The notes under the pieces are model-generated. The model had not been told where the DNA came from, made no database searches, and worked only from the letters and a program-made list of their open reading frames with translations. A stretch of DNA of 64,000 bases, taken from positions 2,728,001-2,792,000 of the forward strand of contig NC_015160.1 in NCBI RefSeq assembly GCF_000190535.1. The letters run 5' to 3'. Position numbers and translations under genes: made by a program. Every line of letters starts with the position of its first letter. Position 1 is the stretch's first letter. Positions 1 to 9,544 of the stretch are shown in pieces. The stretch is from Odoribacter splanchnicus DSM 20712. GTDB lineage: Bacteria; Bacteroidota; Bacteroidia; Bacteroidales; Marinifilaceae.

Positions 1-266
1 ATATCGATATGATAAATACCTTCTTCGGTATATTGAATGATCAGATCATTTCCTTCTTTTACGACCACATCGTCATCGCCCTGATTGATTAAATCCCAAA
101 GAGTAAAAGACCCCTGAAGCACTTTTAAGGAAACACCCGGCTCCCAGCCTTCTATTTCATTGGTCCATTTATCGGTATCGAAAAGATCGGCATCACCACA
201 AGAAGTACACAAAAGCAGCATAGACAACAAAGCCGCACCACCCCAATTCAAACAAAATTTCATCAT
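1..266 (-). CDS. Small lipoprotein, C-terminal part outside the window
   Basis: The frame opens with ATG at 266 (a second ATG follows at 263) and reads without a stop to the window edge, giving 88 codons. The product begins with a hydrophobic leader ending in a lipobox-like LLLCTSC, so it is probably a lipoprotein with acylated Cys near residue 23. The mature part is acidic and probably beta-rich (motifs SFTLWDLINQGDDDVV and LIIQYTEEGIYHID). I do not recognise the family. It is read in the same direction as its upstream neighbour but about 120 bases separate them. Only the N-terminus is visible, so length and function are open. Confidence 0.7.
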   Translation of the reverse strand, partial: MMKFCLNWGGAALLSMLLLCTSCGDADLFDTDKWTNEIEGWEPGVSLKVLQGSFTLWDLINQGDDDVVVKEGNDLIIQYTEEGIYHID

Positions 267-387
267 AAATATAACATTTACACAATAGTGCAAAATTGTG
301 TTAATTTTTTGGAAAATCAAATTTTTAGAAAAACTATTTTTTGCAATTTATCTATTTTCTAAATCATTCACTTTAAACGTCTTCAAG

Positions 388-3114
388 TCATCGTTGCACC
401 TTATATTTCAGGATCGTATTGTTTCCGGTTCCGGCAAACAAGAAAAATCCGTCATTTCCTAAAAAGACGATTGAAAAAGGCGAATCGCCGGTAATGGGAA
501 ATCCTTTGGACAGCTTTCCATCAGCCGATAACAAAAACAAGTGGTTTTGTTCCGGATCGGTCAAGCCGACACGCACGTCTTTAGCAGAGAAACGGTATAC
601 ATAAGGGAAACCTAAAGTTTTAGCCTCCATTTTCTTCTCGAAAAGCGGCGTTCCATCCAAACGGGTGACCAATACCCGGTTCCCATCGGTAAACAAAACA
701 TCCCCGTTCCCATTTCCATCCCAATCCACTATATTCATTTCAAACCGATCGGACAATCCTTCTACCCGGGAAGTCTCTGTCTGACCGGAAAAATTCACCA
801 CATGTACCTGTCCTCCCTTACCAGCAAATACCAGAACCGGTTGTCCGCCTTTACGGGTTAAATAGACATCGGTATGAGGTTTCAGATCGAATACGGAAGA
901 AACTCTCACTCTCTCTTTGCCTTTACGGTCCAATATATAAAAACGATACCGATCGGCAAAGACGATATAATCTTTGTCGGCCACCCTGAAATGCTGTACT
1001 TTCGAAACGACCGGTTTATCGGTCTTTTGGGGATTCCAGCCTTCTACCGGTTTTCCATCCAAACCGTACAGATATACTTCCCGGTTTTCACAAGGAACAA
1101 AGATGCGGTAGTTACGGTTATTATCGTAATCGTACACGGATATTCCCTGCTCGCACTTTCCTTTGAAAGCGACGGGGAAACGCCCCGCTGCATTACCGTT
1201 GCGGTCGATCAGGTACATCTTGTCGGGAGTAGAAAACAGGTATTGTAATTTCCCGTTCTTGAAGAGATCGATCTGATATACTTCGCTATTGATCTGCTGC
1301 CCGAGAGGAAGTTTCCAAAGCACACGCCCCACATCGTTGATCAGATAAACGGTATGGCGATCGTCCTGCACGAACAATTCCTTCTCACCCGTCACATGAT
1401 TGGTCACGGGAACGGGCTTCATACTCACTTTCCCATCCAATTTAGTCTGCCACAATACATGCGGACGAATTTCATCCTTTATCTCGGCTGTACTCAGAAA
1501 AAGAGTGGTATAGAGCATATCTCCCTCGTTGGACCACTGCCAGGCCCAGGTAGAAAATACAGACAGTTCCTTTTGACGTCGAGTCAGGAATTGCTGCCAA
1601 CTTCCCTGAGTCAAAGAGGTATAAAAAGGTAAAACCTCAGCCGTACGGGCAAAATAAGCCATATTGTATTTTCCGGCCAAACGGGTTTTCAGATGCCGAT
1701 ACCATTCGGCATCGCGGATGACGCTCCCATGCACATAATCGCGGGCAAAACTCTTTACCGCACTCTCGGAGGAAGCAAAAATCAGGTAGTTATCCTCCAC
1801 CAACACGCAACGGCATTTTATCCCTTCAAAAATATATCCCCAATAAACGGCAGCCAGATCATCAGCCGGGAAAAGATAGTAACGGAAAGTTTTTTCCCGA
1901 TCGAGGTTATATTCTTTTAAATAGTTTTCTGAAGACTGATTATCGAAACGGGCATATTCCTTCATCATTTTCTCCAACACCACTTTACACAGGCTACCCG
2001 ATTTAAGACTGGCTACGATAAGCCCATCCCTTTCGCGGGTCGCTTCATTATAGGCCAGATCTACAACAGCAAACTCTCCCTGCAACAAATCGCGCAACTC
2101 TTCTTCGCGTCCTTTTCCGAACATCTTAACGAACTGCTGCTTTCGCCTGAAGATATTTTCTTTTTGTCCTACCGTATAGCGGTAATTGTCCAAAGCAGCA
2201 AAGTAAGCCGCAGGATTACTCAGGTTCAGCAATCCTAACGAGAGCAGACCGGAAGGCAGTACCCCGTCGATATTCGCTTCCCGGGCCTGTTGTTTTTCCA
2301 ATGTAGCGATGTACGAACCATCCAGTCCACTATAGTTCATAAATCCGTTCAGACAAATCCCCTGTCCGCTGAAATCTCCGTCCAAAGCTCCCCATTTGAA
2401 AAAACGGGTAATATCGACATGGGGAAAAACCTTTTTAACCTGGATATACAAAGGCATCAACTCTGTAAAAGCTCCGGTATTCAACAGAATATTTATACCG
2501 GCACCGGCTGAAAAATATTTATTCAGATTCTGATAATGGGGTTTGACTCCTTCCCCGGCTTCTTCGAGGTCGAATTGTTTCAGTCCGTCTTCGATATACA
2601 GGTCCGAATCCGACAACAAGATAATACCGCCGCAAACAGCAAAATAAGCGATCTCTTTCCCTTGTTTTAAAGTATATATTTTATGCCGGTCGTATTTCCG
2701 TACCTTCTCCCCTCCGGCAGCAAAAGTCCGGTTCAGGAAATCGGTTACTTCTCCCCGGGAAATGACATCTTTATTATCCATCACATAGAGGAAAGCCACG
2801 TCGCTCTTGCCTTCCACCCGGGCTGCCACAACGTAAGGATGTGCCTTCACCAGCCCTTGTTGTTGTAAAGTATCGGTTATCCGGACCAACAACTTCCGGC
2901 GAAACACTTTCAAATCGGCCGCAAAAGCCTGCCGGATCTCAGGTGCTAACTCAGCCCCGGCATTAACCGTCACCACGACAGCCGAATTGTAAGGGATAAA
3001 AGAATCTTTACTACCGGCACGCATTTTCCCCTCTTCATTGATATACCAAATGGCACAAACAACGACAGCAAGCAGGATAACGGCCAATAATGATAATAGA
3101 ATCCCTTTTTTCAT
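388..3114 (-). CDS. Large membrane-anchored protein with C-terminal beta-propeller
   Basis: The product has 908 residues. An N-terminal hydrophobic segment (about residues 4-23, short basic MKK start) anchors it to the inner membrane or acts as an uncleaved signal. Residues about 40-550 form a region that opens with FIPYNSAVVVTVNAG and resembles DUF3352-type proteins, a tentative match. From about residue 560 onward, repeated PQQ/WD-like blades appear (VLWQTKLDGKV, VLWKLPLGQQ, MYLIDRNGNAAG, VYLYGLDGKPV, HLFLLSADGKL), which should fold as one propeller. A TAnnTTTG box lies about 38 bases upstream and a terminator separates it from the S9 peptidase gene, so it is probably transcribed alone. Function is unknown; an envelope scaffold or sensor is a guess. 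Confidence 0.85.
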   Translation of the reverse strand: MKKGILLSLLAVILLAVVVCAIWYINEEGKMRAGSKDSFIPYNSAVVVTVNAGAELAPEIRQAFAADLKVFRRKLLVRITDTLQQQGLVKAHPYVVAARVEGKSDVAFLYVMDNKDVISRGEVTDFLNRTFAAGGEKVRKYDRHKIYTLKQGKEIAYFAVCGGIILLSDSDLYIEDGLKQFDLEEAGEGVKPHYQNLNKYFSAGAGINILLNTGAFTELMPLYIQVKKVFPHVDITRFFKWGALDGDFSGQGICLNGFMNYSGLDGSYIATLEKQQAREANIDGVLPSGLLSLGLLNLSNPAAYFAALDNYRYTVGQKENIFRRKQQFVKMFGKGREEELRDLLQGEFAVVDLAYNEATRERDGLIVASLKSGSLCKVVLEKMMKEYARFDNQSSENYLKEYNLDREKTFRYYLFPADDLAAVYWGYIFEGIKCRCVLVEDNYLIFASSESAVKSFARDYVHGSVIRDAEWYRHLKTRLAGKYNMAYFARTAEVLPFYTSLTQGSWQQFLTRRQKELSVFSTWAWQWSNEGDMLYTTLFLSTAEIKDEIRPHVLWQTKLDGKVSMKPVPVTNHVTGEKELFVQDDRHTVYLINDVGRVLWKLPLGQQINSEVYQIDLFKNGKLQYLFSTPDKMYLIDRNGNAAGRFPVAFKGKCEQGISVYDYDNNRNYRIFVPCENREVYLYGLDGKPVEGWNPQKTDKPVVSKVQHFRVADKDYIVFADRYRFYILDRKGKERVRVSSVFDLKPHTDVYLTRKGGQPVLVFAGKGGQVHVVNFSGQTETSRVEGLSDRFEMNIVDWDGNGNGDVLFTDGNRVLVTRLDGTPLFEKKMEAKTLGFPYVYRFSAKDVRVGLTDPEQNHLFLLSADGKLSKGFPITGDSPFSIVFLGNDGFFLFAGTGNNTILKYKVQR

Positions 3115-3151
3115 ACAATTTAACGTCGGTATACAACAAGCTATTTCAAAG

Positions 3152-3159
3152 CAAAATTA
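3152..3159 (-). promoter_or_regulatory. Candidate -7 box (TAATTTTG) for the 908-residue propeller gene
   Basis: On the minus strand the site reads TAATTTTG, a match to the Bacteroidetes -7 consensus TAnnTTTG. It lies 38 bases before the ATG at 3114 and directly after a terminator hairpin. No clear TTTG -33 box is seen at the expected 19-21 base spacing. Confidence 0.5.
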
Positions 3160-3166
3160 ATAAAAA

Positions 3167-3185
3167 ATGCCGGCACTGCCGGCAT
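3167..3185 (-). terminator. Rho-independent terminator of the eight-gene import operon
   Basis: A perfect 9-bp stem (ATGCCGGCA / TGCCGGCAT) with a one-base apex, in practice a slightly larger loop, is followed on the minus strand by TTTTTTATTAATTTT. It stands 13 bases after the stop of the S9 peptidase gene, so it closes the operon that starts with the sigma factor gene. Confidence 0.85.
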
Positions 3186-3197
3186 GATCTGGTAAAA

Positions 3198-5840
3198 TTA
3201 TTCTTCTCCTTTCTTTTTCAGGTAAGTTCGTCCTTCCAATATCCAATCGGCCGCAACCGTTTTTTTCAGATAATAATCGAAATAATCCATGACACGCCCG
3301 GTTTGATCCAAGGTATTCATTTGTCCACCGATTGTATGTCCTTCGCCCTCATAGGTCAATAGGATACAAGGTTTTCCAAGCCTGCGCATGGTAATATACA
3401 TTTCCAGTCCCTGACTCCAATCGACGGCCTGGTCTTCAGTTCCGAAGATCATCAATAGCGGCGTCTGAATGTTTTCTGCCTGAAATACCGGGGAATTACA
3501 AATATATTGCCGGGAGATTTGCCACCAGGGTAATCTGAAACGTGCCTGTCCCGTTTCGAACATTTCTTGATTGGAACGTCCGCTTTCCCAATAAATACTA
3601 TTATACATACTTATCATATCTGTCAGAGGTGCTCCTGCCACGGCAGCAGCAAAAAGCGGAGTTTGTGTGATGATATAAGCCGTCTGGTAAGCACCCCAGC
3701 TATGCCCGATCAAGCCCAACCGTGCAGGATCGATATCTTCTCTTTTCAACACTTGCCGAACAGCAGCCGTAACACAGTCTACTGCCGATTCGCCCGGCCG
3801 GTTCACCTCATAGGTGATATCAGGCTGAAAAACAAAATAGCCCTGTAACACATAATTCATCGTATTATAAAGATCCGATGCCGAAGGAAAAACAAAATCG
3901 TTTAAATGCTGGGACAGTCTCTCGTAGATATGAACGATCATCGGATAGGATTGACCTTCCCGATAGTTTACCGGATAAAACAATGCTCCTTTCAACTCCT
4001 TACCCTGTGAATTTTTATAACGGATCAATTCACTCTTGCGGAAAATAAATCCGGAAGGACGCAAATTCGTATGTGTCAATTGTTGAAGCCGATTCAGGTT
4101 TTCATCACAAACGAATAATTCGGGAGCTGTAATATTGTCAGCCCATCCGAGCAAGTTCATCTTTTTATCTGCCGACTGTTCCAAACGTAACGTACTGAAT
4201 GCCCCATACAGTAAAGGGCGATGATGTCCTTTAGGATCGAAGCGATAAATTCCGGAAGCCCCGTCATCACCGGTAGCTCTCAACAGCAAGTTACGGTCGG
4301 GAGTCAAAACTCCGCGTTGAAATTTCCGGAAAGTGATCTTGTCTTCGCGTCCTCGGGTCAACCGCTTCAATTTCAGCGTAGCCGGCTCGACACTCCAGAT
4401 ATCATATTCGTCATAAAACCAAAAAGCCTTATCTTCTTTCAGCCAACCGGCCACACCGAAGGAGGGAGCGATATCGATAGGGCCATCGTAATATATATCG
4501 CTTAATCCAGTAGTTACCTGAGCGGTAAGATTGATATATTCTTCTTTCGCTAAATCGTATGCCCACCAGTTTTTATTCTTAAAATAGTAAACATACTTTC
4601 CTTCGCGGGAAAAAGAAGCCGACAATATTGTATTCTCCAACAAGCGGGTACGTTTTCCTGTCTCCGTCTGTATCACATAAATATCCCGATGAAGTTCGCG
4701 GTAATGGGGCCGATAGGGCCGATCGTCGACAGCTAAAACAAATGCCCCGTCGGCAGAGATACCGGCTATATCGAACAAGGAAGAATCGGCCAGCTGCCTC
4801 CAGCGTTTTTCTTCCGGCCACCATACACACAAATAGGTCCGGCTACGATTCAGGTAATAGCGGTTTTTCTGACGCGACTGAATTTCCTGATCTTTCCAAT
4901 GCCAGATATCGACATCTGCTGTAACTTCCGCCCGGGATTCCCCTTGATACCGTTCCGGAGCGATACCGAAAAACAACTTTTTCCCATCGGCAGACCATTG
5001 GGGCGTGTAATATTCACTGATTTTCATATTTGCCGGAAAATCGGCCCAGGCCTCTGCAGCAAAACAGCAAACCTGCTGCCTATTTCCGATATTCCGGACG
5101 ACATGAATTTCCCTGCCTTGCTTCTGCCCTGTACTGTCCGACAACACTTTCATAAACAGAAGCCCGTGGTCTGTCCATTTCAATTTTTCATATCCGTTTT
5201 TATCGTTTTCTAAAAACAGAAGACGGTAATCATTCAGTTCCAATACCTCCAGACTATTGCTCAGTCCCTTTTCAGCTTTTAGGGTATAAGCCAGGTATTT
5301 CCCCGTTGGATCAACCGTATATTCCTGTATATTGGCTATATTCTTTATCCGTTTTTTTTCAAGATCATAAAGATTCAATTCTACGGCATCCCCAGCATTT
5401 TTCCCTTTCAAAATCAAACATTTACTATCGCTGGTAAAAGTAAAACTTTCTATTCCCCGGAAAATCTGTTCTTCACCATCAGCGAGGCAAACCAGTTTCA
5501 CCTGATAAGCAATACCGGCAGCCACGTCTTCTCCCGTCGGTTCTGAAAAGACGATCCAGCGGGAATCTTTGGAAAATTCAGGAGCCGAGGTTTCTTTATA
5601 CTTATACTCCTTGCCCGACACGATATTCCGCACAAACAAGGTATCTGTTGTCTCTCCGGCCTGGATTCTCCACATCGCCCATTCTCCGGATGGAGATAAC
5701 CCGTATTGCAATAGTTTGTGCCACAACTCGAATTCATGAAAATCCCGAACTGTTTTATCACCGGCCCATACGTTTTCCATCCCCCCCACTCCTATCAGAC
5801 AGACGAAGAAGGTCAATATCACTTTTTTCAAACCAATCAT
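3198..5840 (-). CDS. S9-family prolyl oligopeptidase-like serine peptidase
   Basis: The product has 880 residues with an N-terminal signal peptide (ILTFFVCLIGVGGMENVWAG), so it acts in the envelope. Residues about 30-600 are a WD/DPP-IV-type beta-propeller that gates access to the active site. The C-terminal alpha/beta-hydrolase carries the nucleophile in GHSWGAY (Ser714), the acid in GTEDQAVDW (Asp803) and the base in GEGHTIGG (His835), so the triad is complete. The family cleaves short peptides, often after Pro or Ala, or works as an aminopeptidase. Its ATG overlaps the stop of the thioredoxin gene (ATGA), implying translational coupling. As the last gene of the SusC/SusD locus it probably trims imported peptides; the substrate is inferred. 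Confidence 0.92.
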   Translation of the reverse strand: MIGLKKVILTFFVCLIGVGGMENVWAGDKTVRDFHEFELWHKLLQYGLSPSGEWAMWRIQAGETTDTLFVRNIVSGKEYKYKETSAPEFSKDSRWIVFSEPTGEDVAAGIAYQVKLVCLADGEEQIFRGIESFTFTSDSKCLILKGKNAGDAVELNLYDLEKKRIKNIANIQEYTVDPTGKYLAYTLKAEKGLSNSLEVLELNDYRLLFLENDKNGYEKLKWTDHGLLFMKVLSDSTGQKQGREIHVVRNIGNRQQVCCFAAEAWADFPANMKISEYYTPQWSADGKKLFFGIAPERYQGESRAEVTADVDIWHWKDQEIQSRQKNRYYLNRSRTYLCVWWPEEKRWRQLADSSLFDIAGISADGAFVLAVDDRPYRPHYRELHRDIYVIQTETGKRTRLLENTILSASFSREGKYVYYFKNKNWWAYDLAKEEYINLTAQVTTGLSDIYYDGPIDIAPSFGVAGWLKEDKAFWFYDEYDIWSVEPATLKLKRLTRGREDKITFRKFQRGVLTPDRNLLLRATGDDGASGIYRFDPKGHHRPLLYGAFSTLRLEQSADKKMNLLGWADNITAPELFVCDENLNRLQQLTHTNLRPSGFIFRKSELIRYKNSQGKELKGALFYPVNYREGQSYPMIVHIYERLSQHLNDFVFPSASDLYNTMNYVLQGYFVFQPDITYEVNRPGESAVDCVTAAVRQVLKREDIDPARLGLIGHSWGAYQTAYIITQTPLFAAAVAGAPLTDMISMYNSIYWESGRSNQEMFETGQARFRLPWWQISRQYICNSPVFQAENIQTPLLMIFGTEDQAVDWSQGLEMYITMRRLGKPCILLTYEGEGHTIGGQMNTLDQTGRVMDYFDYYLKKTVAADWILEGRTYLKKKGEE

Positions 5841-7180
5841 TTTTTCAATAGATTCTTCAATAATTTCTTTAATGCAGGATTAGAAGGCCGGAGTGCCTCG
5901 GTATCTACCCAATTACCCTCTTTATCGATCAAAATAAACCGGGGTATAGAACCGACGTGTAACTCTTCCGGAAGACGACTCCAATCACCGGCCCACAATT
6001 GCACCCCTCCCAACTGATGCTCCCGAACATATTCTTTCCATTTTTTCCTGTTTTCATCTATGGAGATACTGACAAATTCAATCTCTTCCCCCTGAAATTC
6101 AACCTCCAGCTCTTGTAAATAAGGAATTTCGGCTTTACAGGGGGCACACCAGGTCGCCCAAAGATCGATAAACTTATATTTCCCCCGGAAATCGGCCATA
6201 GAACGATATTGCCCGGTAGTATCGGGAAAGATAAAATTCGAAGCCCGTTCTCCTTTTTGTAGTATGGAATGAGGACGTCCCTTATACTGGCATAATCGCA
6301 GCCGCTGTTCCTCATTTTGCATCAGAGAAAAATACTTCTTTTCGTAATCACAAAACCGCTCGAAACTAGCGGTATCTATTTCAGCCAACACAAATTCGGC
6401 TTTCAATACCGGAGATCCGATTTCAGCCAACCACTCATCGAGCGAATATTCTCCCTGACGTACAACAAAACTCCTTTTGTAAGCAAAATATTTCCGAAGC
6501 AACTGAATGCCGTATGGTTGTTGCAGGATACGTTCATCTTCAAGAGGGAAATGTCCGATGATCTGCCGATAATAGGCCGATTGTCGTTCTTCGGATTCAT
6601 AAAATTGTTGATTTTTAGCAATATAAGAAACAAAATCATACAACAGATCAAATTCGACCGTTTCCTTCAACTGTTTCCGGAAAAGGGAATCCCGGACAAT
6701 TATTTTTTCCAGCCACCGGTCCACCTCTTGCCGGACCGAATCGAAGCGGGGGAAATAGGCACCGTACGCTTCTGCTTTGGAACGTGTTTTCAAAGGGCGT
6801 TCCATTTCTGTCCAGTGTGCCAACAAACGATTTTCTTCACCGACACAACCTATCTGTTTCCAAACCCCATCGATTCTCTGAAGTTGTATTTCATCTCCTG
6901 CTTTTATATACATCCGGTGATAATTATTTCCATCATACAGGTAATAAAAACCAGTCTCTGCCGGCTGGAACATAAAAGCGAAACTACCGTTACCGGCAAT
7001 AGTGGTACCGGCATATTTTACCGGTACCCCATTTTCTACGGTCATCAGTCGTACTTCCTTTACGGGTATCTTTCCCTCGATCTTTCCCTTTATCACGGCA
7101 AATTCCTCCGCCCTGATTCCTCCCCACGGAAGACAACAGAACAACCATAGCAACCACACTCGACTATCTATCAATAACAT
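5837..7180 (-). CDS. TlpA-like thiol-disulfide oxidoreductase with DUF4369-like N-terminus
   Basis: The product has 447 residues. A signal peptide (LLWLFCCLPWGGIRAEE) sends it to the periplasm. Residues about 28-120 form a small beta-rich domain resembling DUF4369, then a helical linker, then an AhpC/TSA-thioredoxin fold at about 310-447 with the redox motif WATWCAPCKAE (Cys345/Cys348), the fold's FISIDE-like strand and a cis-Pro motif (GSIPRFILID). The family reduces or resolves periplasmic disulfides. Its start lies within the end of the PKD-like lipoprotein gene (10-base overlap) and its stop overlaps the S9 peptidase start. This arrangement suggests reduction of a disulfide-containing substrate before peptidase attack, which is inference. 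Confidence 0.9.
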   Translation of the reverse strand: MLLIDSRVWLLWLFCCLPWGGIRAEEFAVIKGKIEGKIPVKEVRLMTVENGVPVKYAGTTIAGNGSFAFMFQPAETGFYYLYDGNNYHRMYIKAGDEIQLQRIDGVWKQIGCVGEENRLLAHWTEMERPLKTRSKAEAYGAYFPRFDSVRQEVDRWLEKIIVRDSLFRKQLKETVEFDLLYDFVSYIAKNQQFYESEERQSAYYRQIIGHFPLEDERILQQPYGIQLLRKYFAYKRSFVVRQGEYSLDEWLAEIGSPVLKAEFVLAEIDTASFERFCDYEKKYFSLMQNEEQRLRLCQYKGRPHSILQKGERASNFIFPDTTGQYRSMADFRGKYKFIDLWATWCAPCKAEIPYLQELEVEFQGEEIEFVSISIDENRKKWKEYVREHQLGGVQLWAGDWSRLPEELHVGSIPRFILIDKEGNWVDTEALRPSNPALKKLLKNLLKK

Positions 7181-8712
7181 AAATATACATTATCCATTTT
7201 CGAACTCATATACATTACCTCCGAAGGCATTCCTTCACCCTGGTAAACTTCCGGATTGTCCTTTACTTTATCCGCCGAAGTATCGAAAAGGTAAAGTTTG
7301 TAACTACTTCCGTTTCCGGTAGCAACGACCAACTTATTCGTGTACTCATCCGGTGCCTCATAATTATTGTCGAAGATAATATGTTTGATCATAACGATCT
7401 TTTCTCCTGCCGGCACAGCGGGTTGTCCACCCACTCTTTTCACTTCCTGCGTCTGTTTGTTCTGCAGGTCATAATAATACAGTTTATCGCCTTTAGAAAA
7501 ATACAGCATCTGGAAAGTACGGTTCATCCCAAAGCATTCGGCTCGAGTGAACTCATTTTCCAGCGGAATCTTATCGATGGCTGTAATTCTGTTTTTGAGG
7601 AAACCCGACATCCAAGACACCAAACAATTAAGATCGAAATGAAGAATAGAACGAGCTTTGGTCGCGTCTTTTTTCTGCATGACAACGTATCCTTTTCCAC
7701 CTTCCCACATCCCCTCATCCAGAAAACCGGCATAAAGCGGCTCCTGATCAGGATAAGCTTCAGGAAATTTAGAATGATCATCACTATCCAAATAAACCAA
7801 ATTCGGATTTCTACGGACAACGGTACAAAATTTACTGCTCTTGGTATCGAAAAACAGGGGGCTCATAGTTCCGTTCTTCGTCATCAGATGGGCCAATTCA
7901 TAATCGCCCTCCTTCGCATAAGCGAACTTACCCGCTCCCAAAGGGGAACCACGTACTTCGATGGCAAATACTTTTCCATCATTCACCAAACCGTTTTCGT
8001 CCGATCCACCGAACCATTTACCGGGAGCAACGACACTTTGTTTCTCATAAAAGAGGGAATTGAAATCGCCAACCATTTTCAGATCGAGAATCCGGACCAC
8101 TTGTAATTCTTTCTCCGACACAACCATCAGACAGGCGTTATCCTTGACCATCGCTTCCTTTTCTTCGTCCAAATAGGCATAATCACCGATATAACCCAAA
8201 GAACGAGGCCGGCCGGCCAGTGCTTCTCCCCGACTTTTCTGTATCAGCCCGGTATTCTGTAATTCCGGAGAAAAGAAATCGACATCGGTCGTCTCCCCAT
8301 TTTGCTTCATCACATACCATCCCCTGAAATATTTCGATTCTATGATCATTTCGGATTCTATATAATTCACAACACCGGTCTGCTTATCGCTATATTCGAA
8401 AATAAGCCGATAAACTCCCGGACCTGCCCAAACGACCCAATCCAGATCTTTCTCCCGCGAAATAGTATCGATCTTTTTCGATCCCTCACTTTTATGATAC
8501 ATCCACACATAATCATATGTCCGGTCCTTATCTTCCGACTGGATGACAACAGGAATAGACAAACGGCTCAACAAATCACAGCGGTAAACGGGATCTATTC
8601 CGGATACTGCGGTCCGATTCAGTTCGTGATAATCATAATTGCCTTGATCGTCATAACACGACCAGCATAGTACAGACAATAAGGCTAATAAAAATAAATA
8701 TACCGTTCTCAT
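7171..8712 (-). CDS. PKD-like family lipoprotein (intact locus)
   Basis: The product has 513 residues. The leader ends in VLCWSC, so Cys is the lipidation site, followed at once by the family signature YDDQGNYDYHELN. Residues about 35-130 resemble a PKD/Ig-like domain, and the rest is beta-rich, probably a propeller (TGNGSSYKLYLFDTSADKV near the C-terminus). The gene follows the DUF4843 gene by 12 bases and overlaps the thioredoxin gene by 10 bases. Two more members of the same family are encoded at 26013-27500 and 58912-60471. It is probably a surface-exposed accessory lipoprotein of the SusC/SusD system; what it binds is unknown. Confidence 0.88.
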   Translation of the reverse strand: MRTVYLFLLALLSVLCWSCYDDQGNYDYHELNRTAVSGIDPVYRCDLLSRLSIPVVIQSEDKDRTYDYVWMYHKSEGSKKIDTISREKDLDWVVWAGPGVYRLIFEYSDKQTGVVNYIESEMIIESKYFRGWYVMKQNGETTDVDFFSPELQNTGLIQKSRGEALAGRPRSLGYIGDYAYLDEEKEAMVKDNACLMVVSEKELQVVRILDLKMVGDFNSLFYEKQSVVAPGKWFGGSDENGLVNDGKVFAIEVRGSPLGAGKFAYAKEGDYELAHLMTKNGTMSPLFFDTKSSKFCTVVRRNPNLVYLDSDDHSKFPEAYPDQEPLYAGFLDEGMWEGGKGYVVMQKKDATKARSILHFDLNCLVSWMSGFLKNRITAIDKIPLENEFTRAECFGMNRTFQMLYFSKGDKLYYYDLQNKQTQEVKRVGGQPAVPAGEKIVMIKHIIFDNNYEAPDEYTNKLVVATGNGSSYKLYLFDTSADKVKDNPEVYQGEGMPSEVMYMSSKMDNVYLCY

Positions 8713-8724
8713 AGTTCATTCGTT

Positions 8725-9528
8725 TTAAGGGAAAACAACTTCTTTACCATTCTCATCTTTCAAAGGAGGATTGTTTTTCGGATCTGCATTGTATTCGGCT
8801 AATTCCTTTTTTATTTTAGCCAGATAATAATCCCTCAGCGTCCAAGTATCATAATTATTTATAATATAAGCCAGAAAATTATTGTCCCATTTTTGTCCGG
8901 TGACATCGATCATAAAACGATGTTTTGCCTCCGACCAATTTCCTAAATACCTTTGATAATAGTAATCATTGTCTCTCCAGCGGGTAGGACGTTCCAGTTT
9001 ATCCGATATCGTAATGCTCTTCACCAGTTTATTCACCTCCCCGGTTTCGAAATCATCGGACGGCAATAGCCGCAATACTAATTTCCGGGCATTTTTCTGC
9101 AAACTGATATCTTCCCGTTTTACAACCACATTCACCTTCAGCACATTTTGATTTGCCGGCAGGATCAATTCATTTTTCTCGCCTAAAGATTTGTAATGTA
9201 CACCTGCCACTGCCGGAAATTCCATATCTACATAAGTGGAATCGACCACCTTTTTGGGATCTTCCTCATCATACGTATATTTCCATTCTTTGGTCACTTG
9301 CTCGAATCTGACGGTACGGGGAAAATCCGTCACTTCTCCTACCGAAATGATTTCGATTCGTACAGTATCTTCCTGTTTGCTTTCGGGATAATAAGCAAAA
9401 GTGTATACCTCTTCGGCCTTTGTCTTAAATTGTATCCGATCTGTTCCTTCGAAGGACATATATTCTTCCGAACAACTACAAATCATCAAGCAAGCCATCC
9501 CTATTCCCAATAAATATTTTAATTTCAT
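8725..9528 (-). CDS. DUF4843 domain-containing lipoprotein
   Basis: The product has 267 residues with a lipoprotein leader (GIGMACLMICSCSEEY). The mature part matches DUF4843 by pattern: an early DRIQF motif, YPESKQEDTVRIEI, an immunoglobulin-like stretch with FPAVAGVHYKSL, then WRDNDYYYQRYLGNWSEAKHRFMID near the C-terminus. The second member of the window (60479-61222) shows the same landmarks. The family is found next to SusD and PKD-like lipoproteins in Bacteroidetes; its role is unknown, possibly a surface ligand-binding partner of the SusC/SusD complex. Confidence 0.85.
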   Translation of the reverse strand: MKLKYLLGIGMACLMICSCSEEYMSFEGTDRIQFKTKAEEVYTFAYYPESKQEDTVRIEIISVGEVTDFPRTVRFEQVTKEWKYTYDEEDPKKVVDSTYVDMEFPAVAGVHYKSLGEKNELILPANQNVLKVNVVVKREDISLQKNARKLVLRLLPSDDFETGEVNKLVKSITISDKLERPTRWRDNDYYYQRYLGNWSEAKHRFMIDVTGQKWDNNFLAYIINNYDTWTLRDYYLAKIKKELAEYNADPKNNPPLKDENGKEVVFP

Positions 9529-9544
9529 ACGTTCAAGCTTTTAA

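Noticed and set aside
6317..7150. 277-codon plus-strand open frame inside the thioredoxin gene
   Set aside because: It is antisense to a gene with a signal peptide, CxxC centre and coupled neighbours, and its product shows no recognisable domain.
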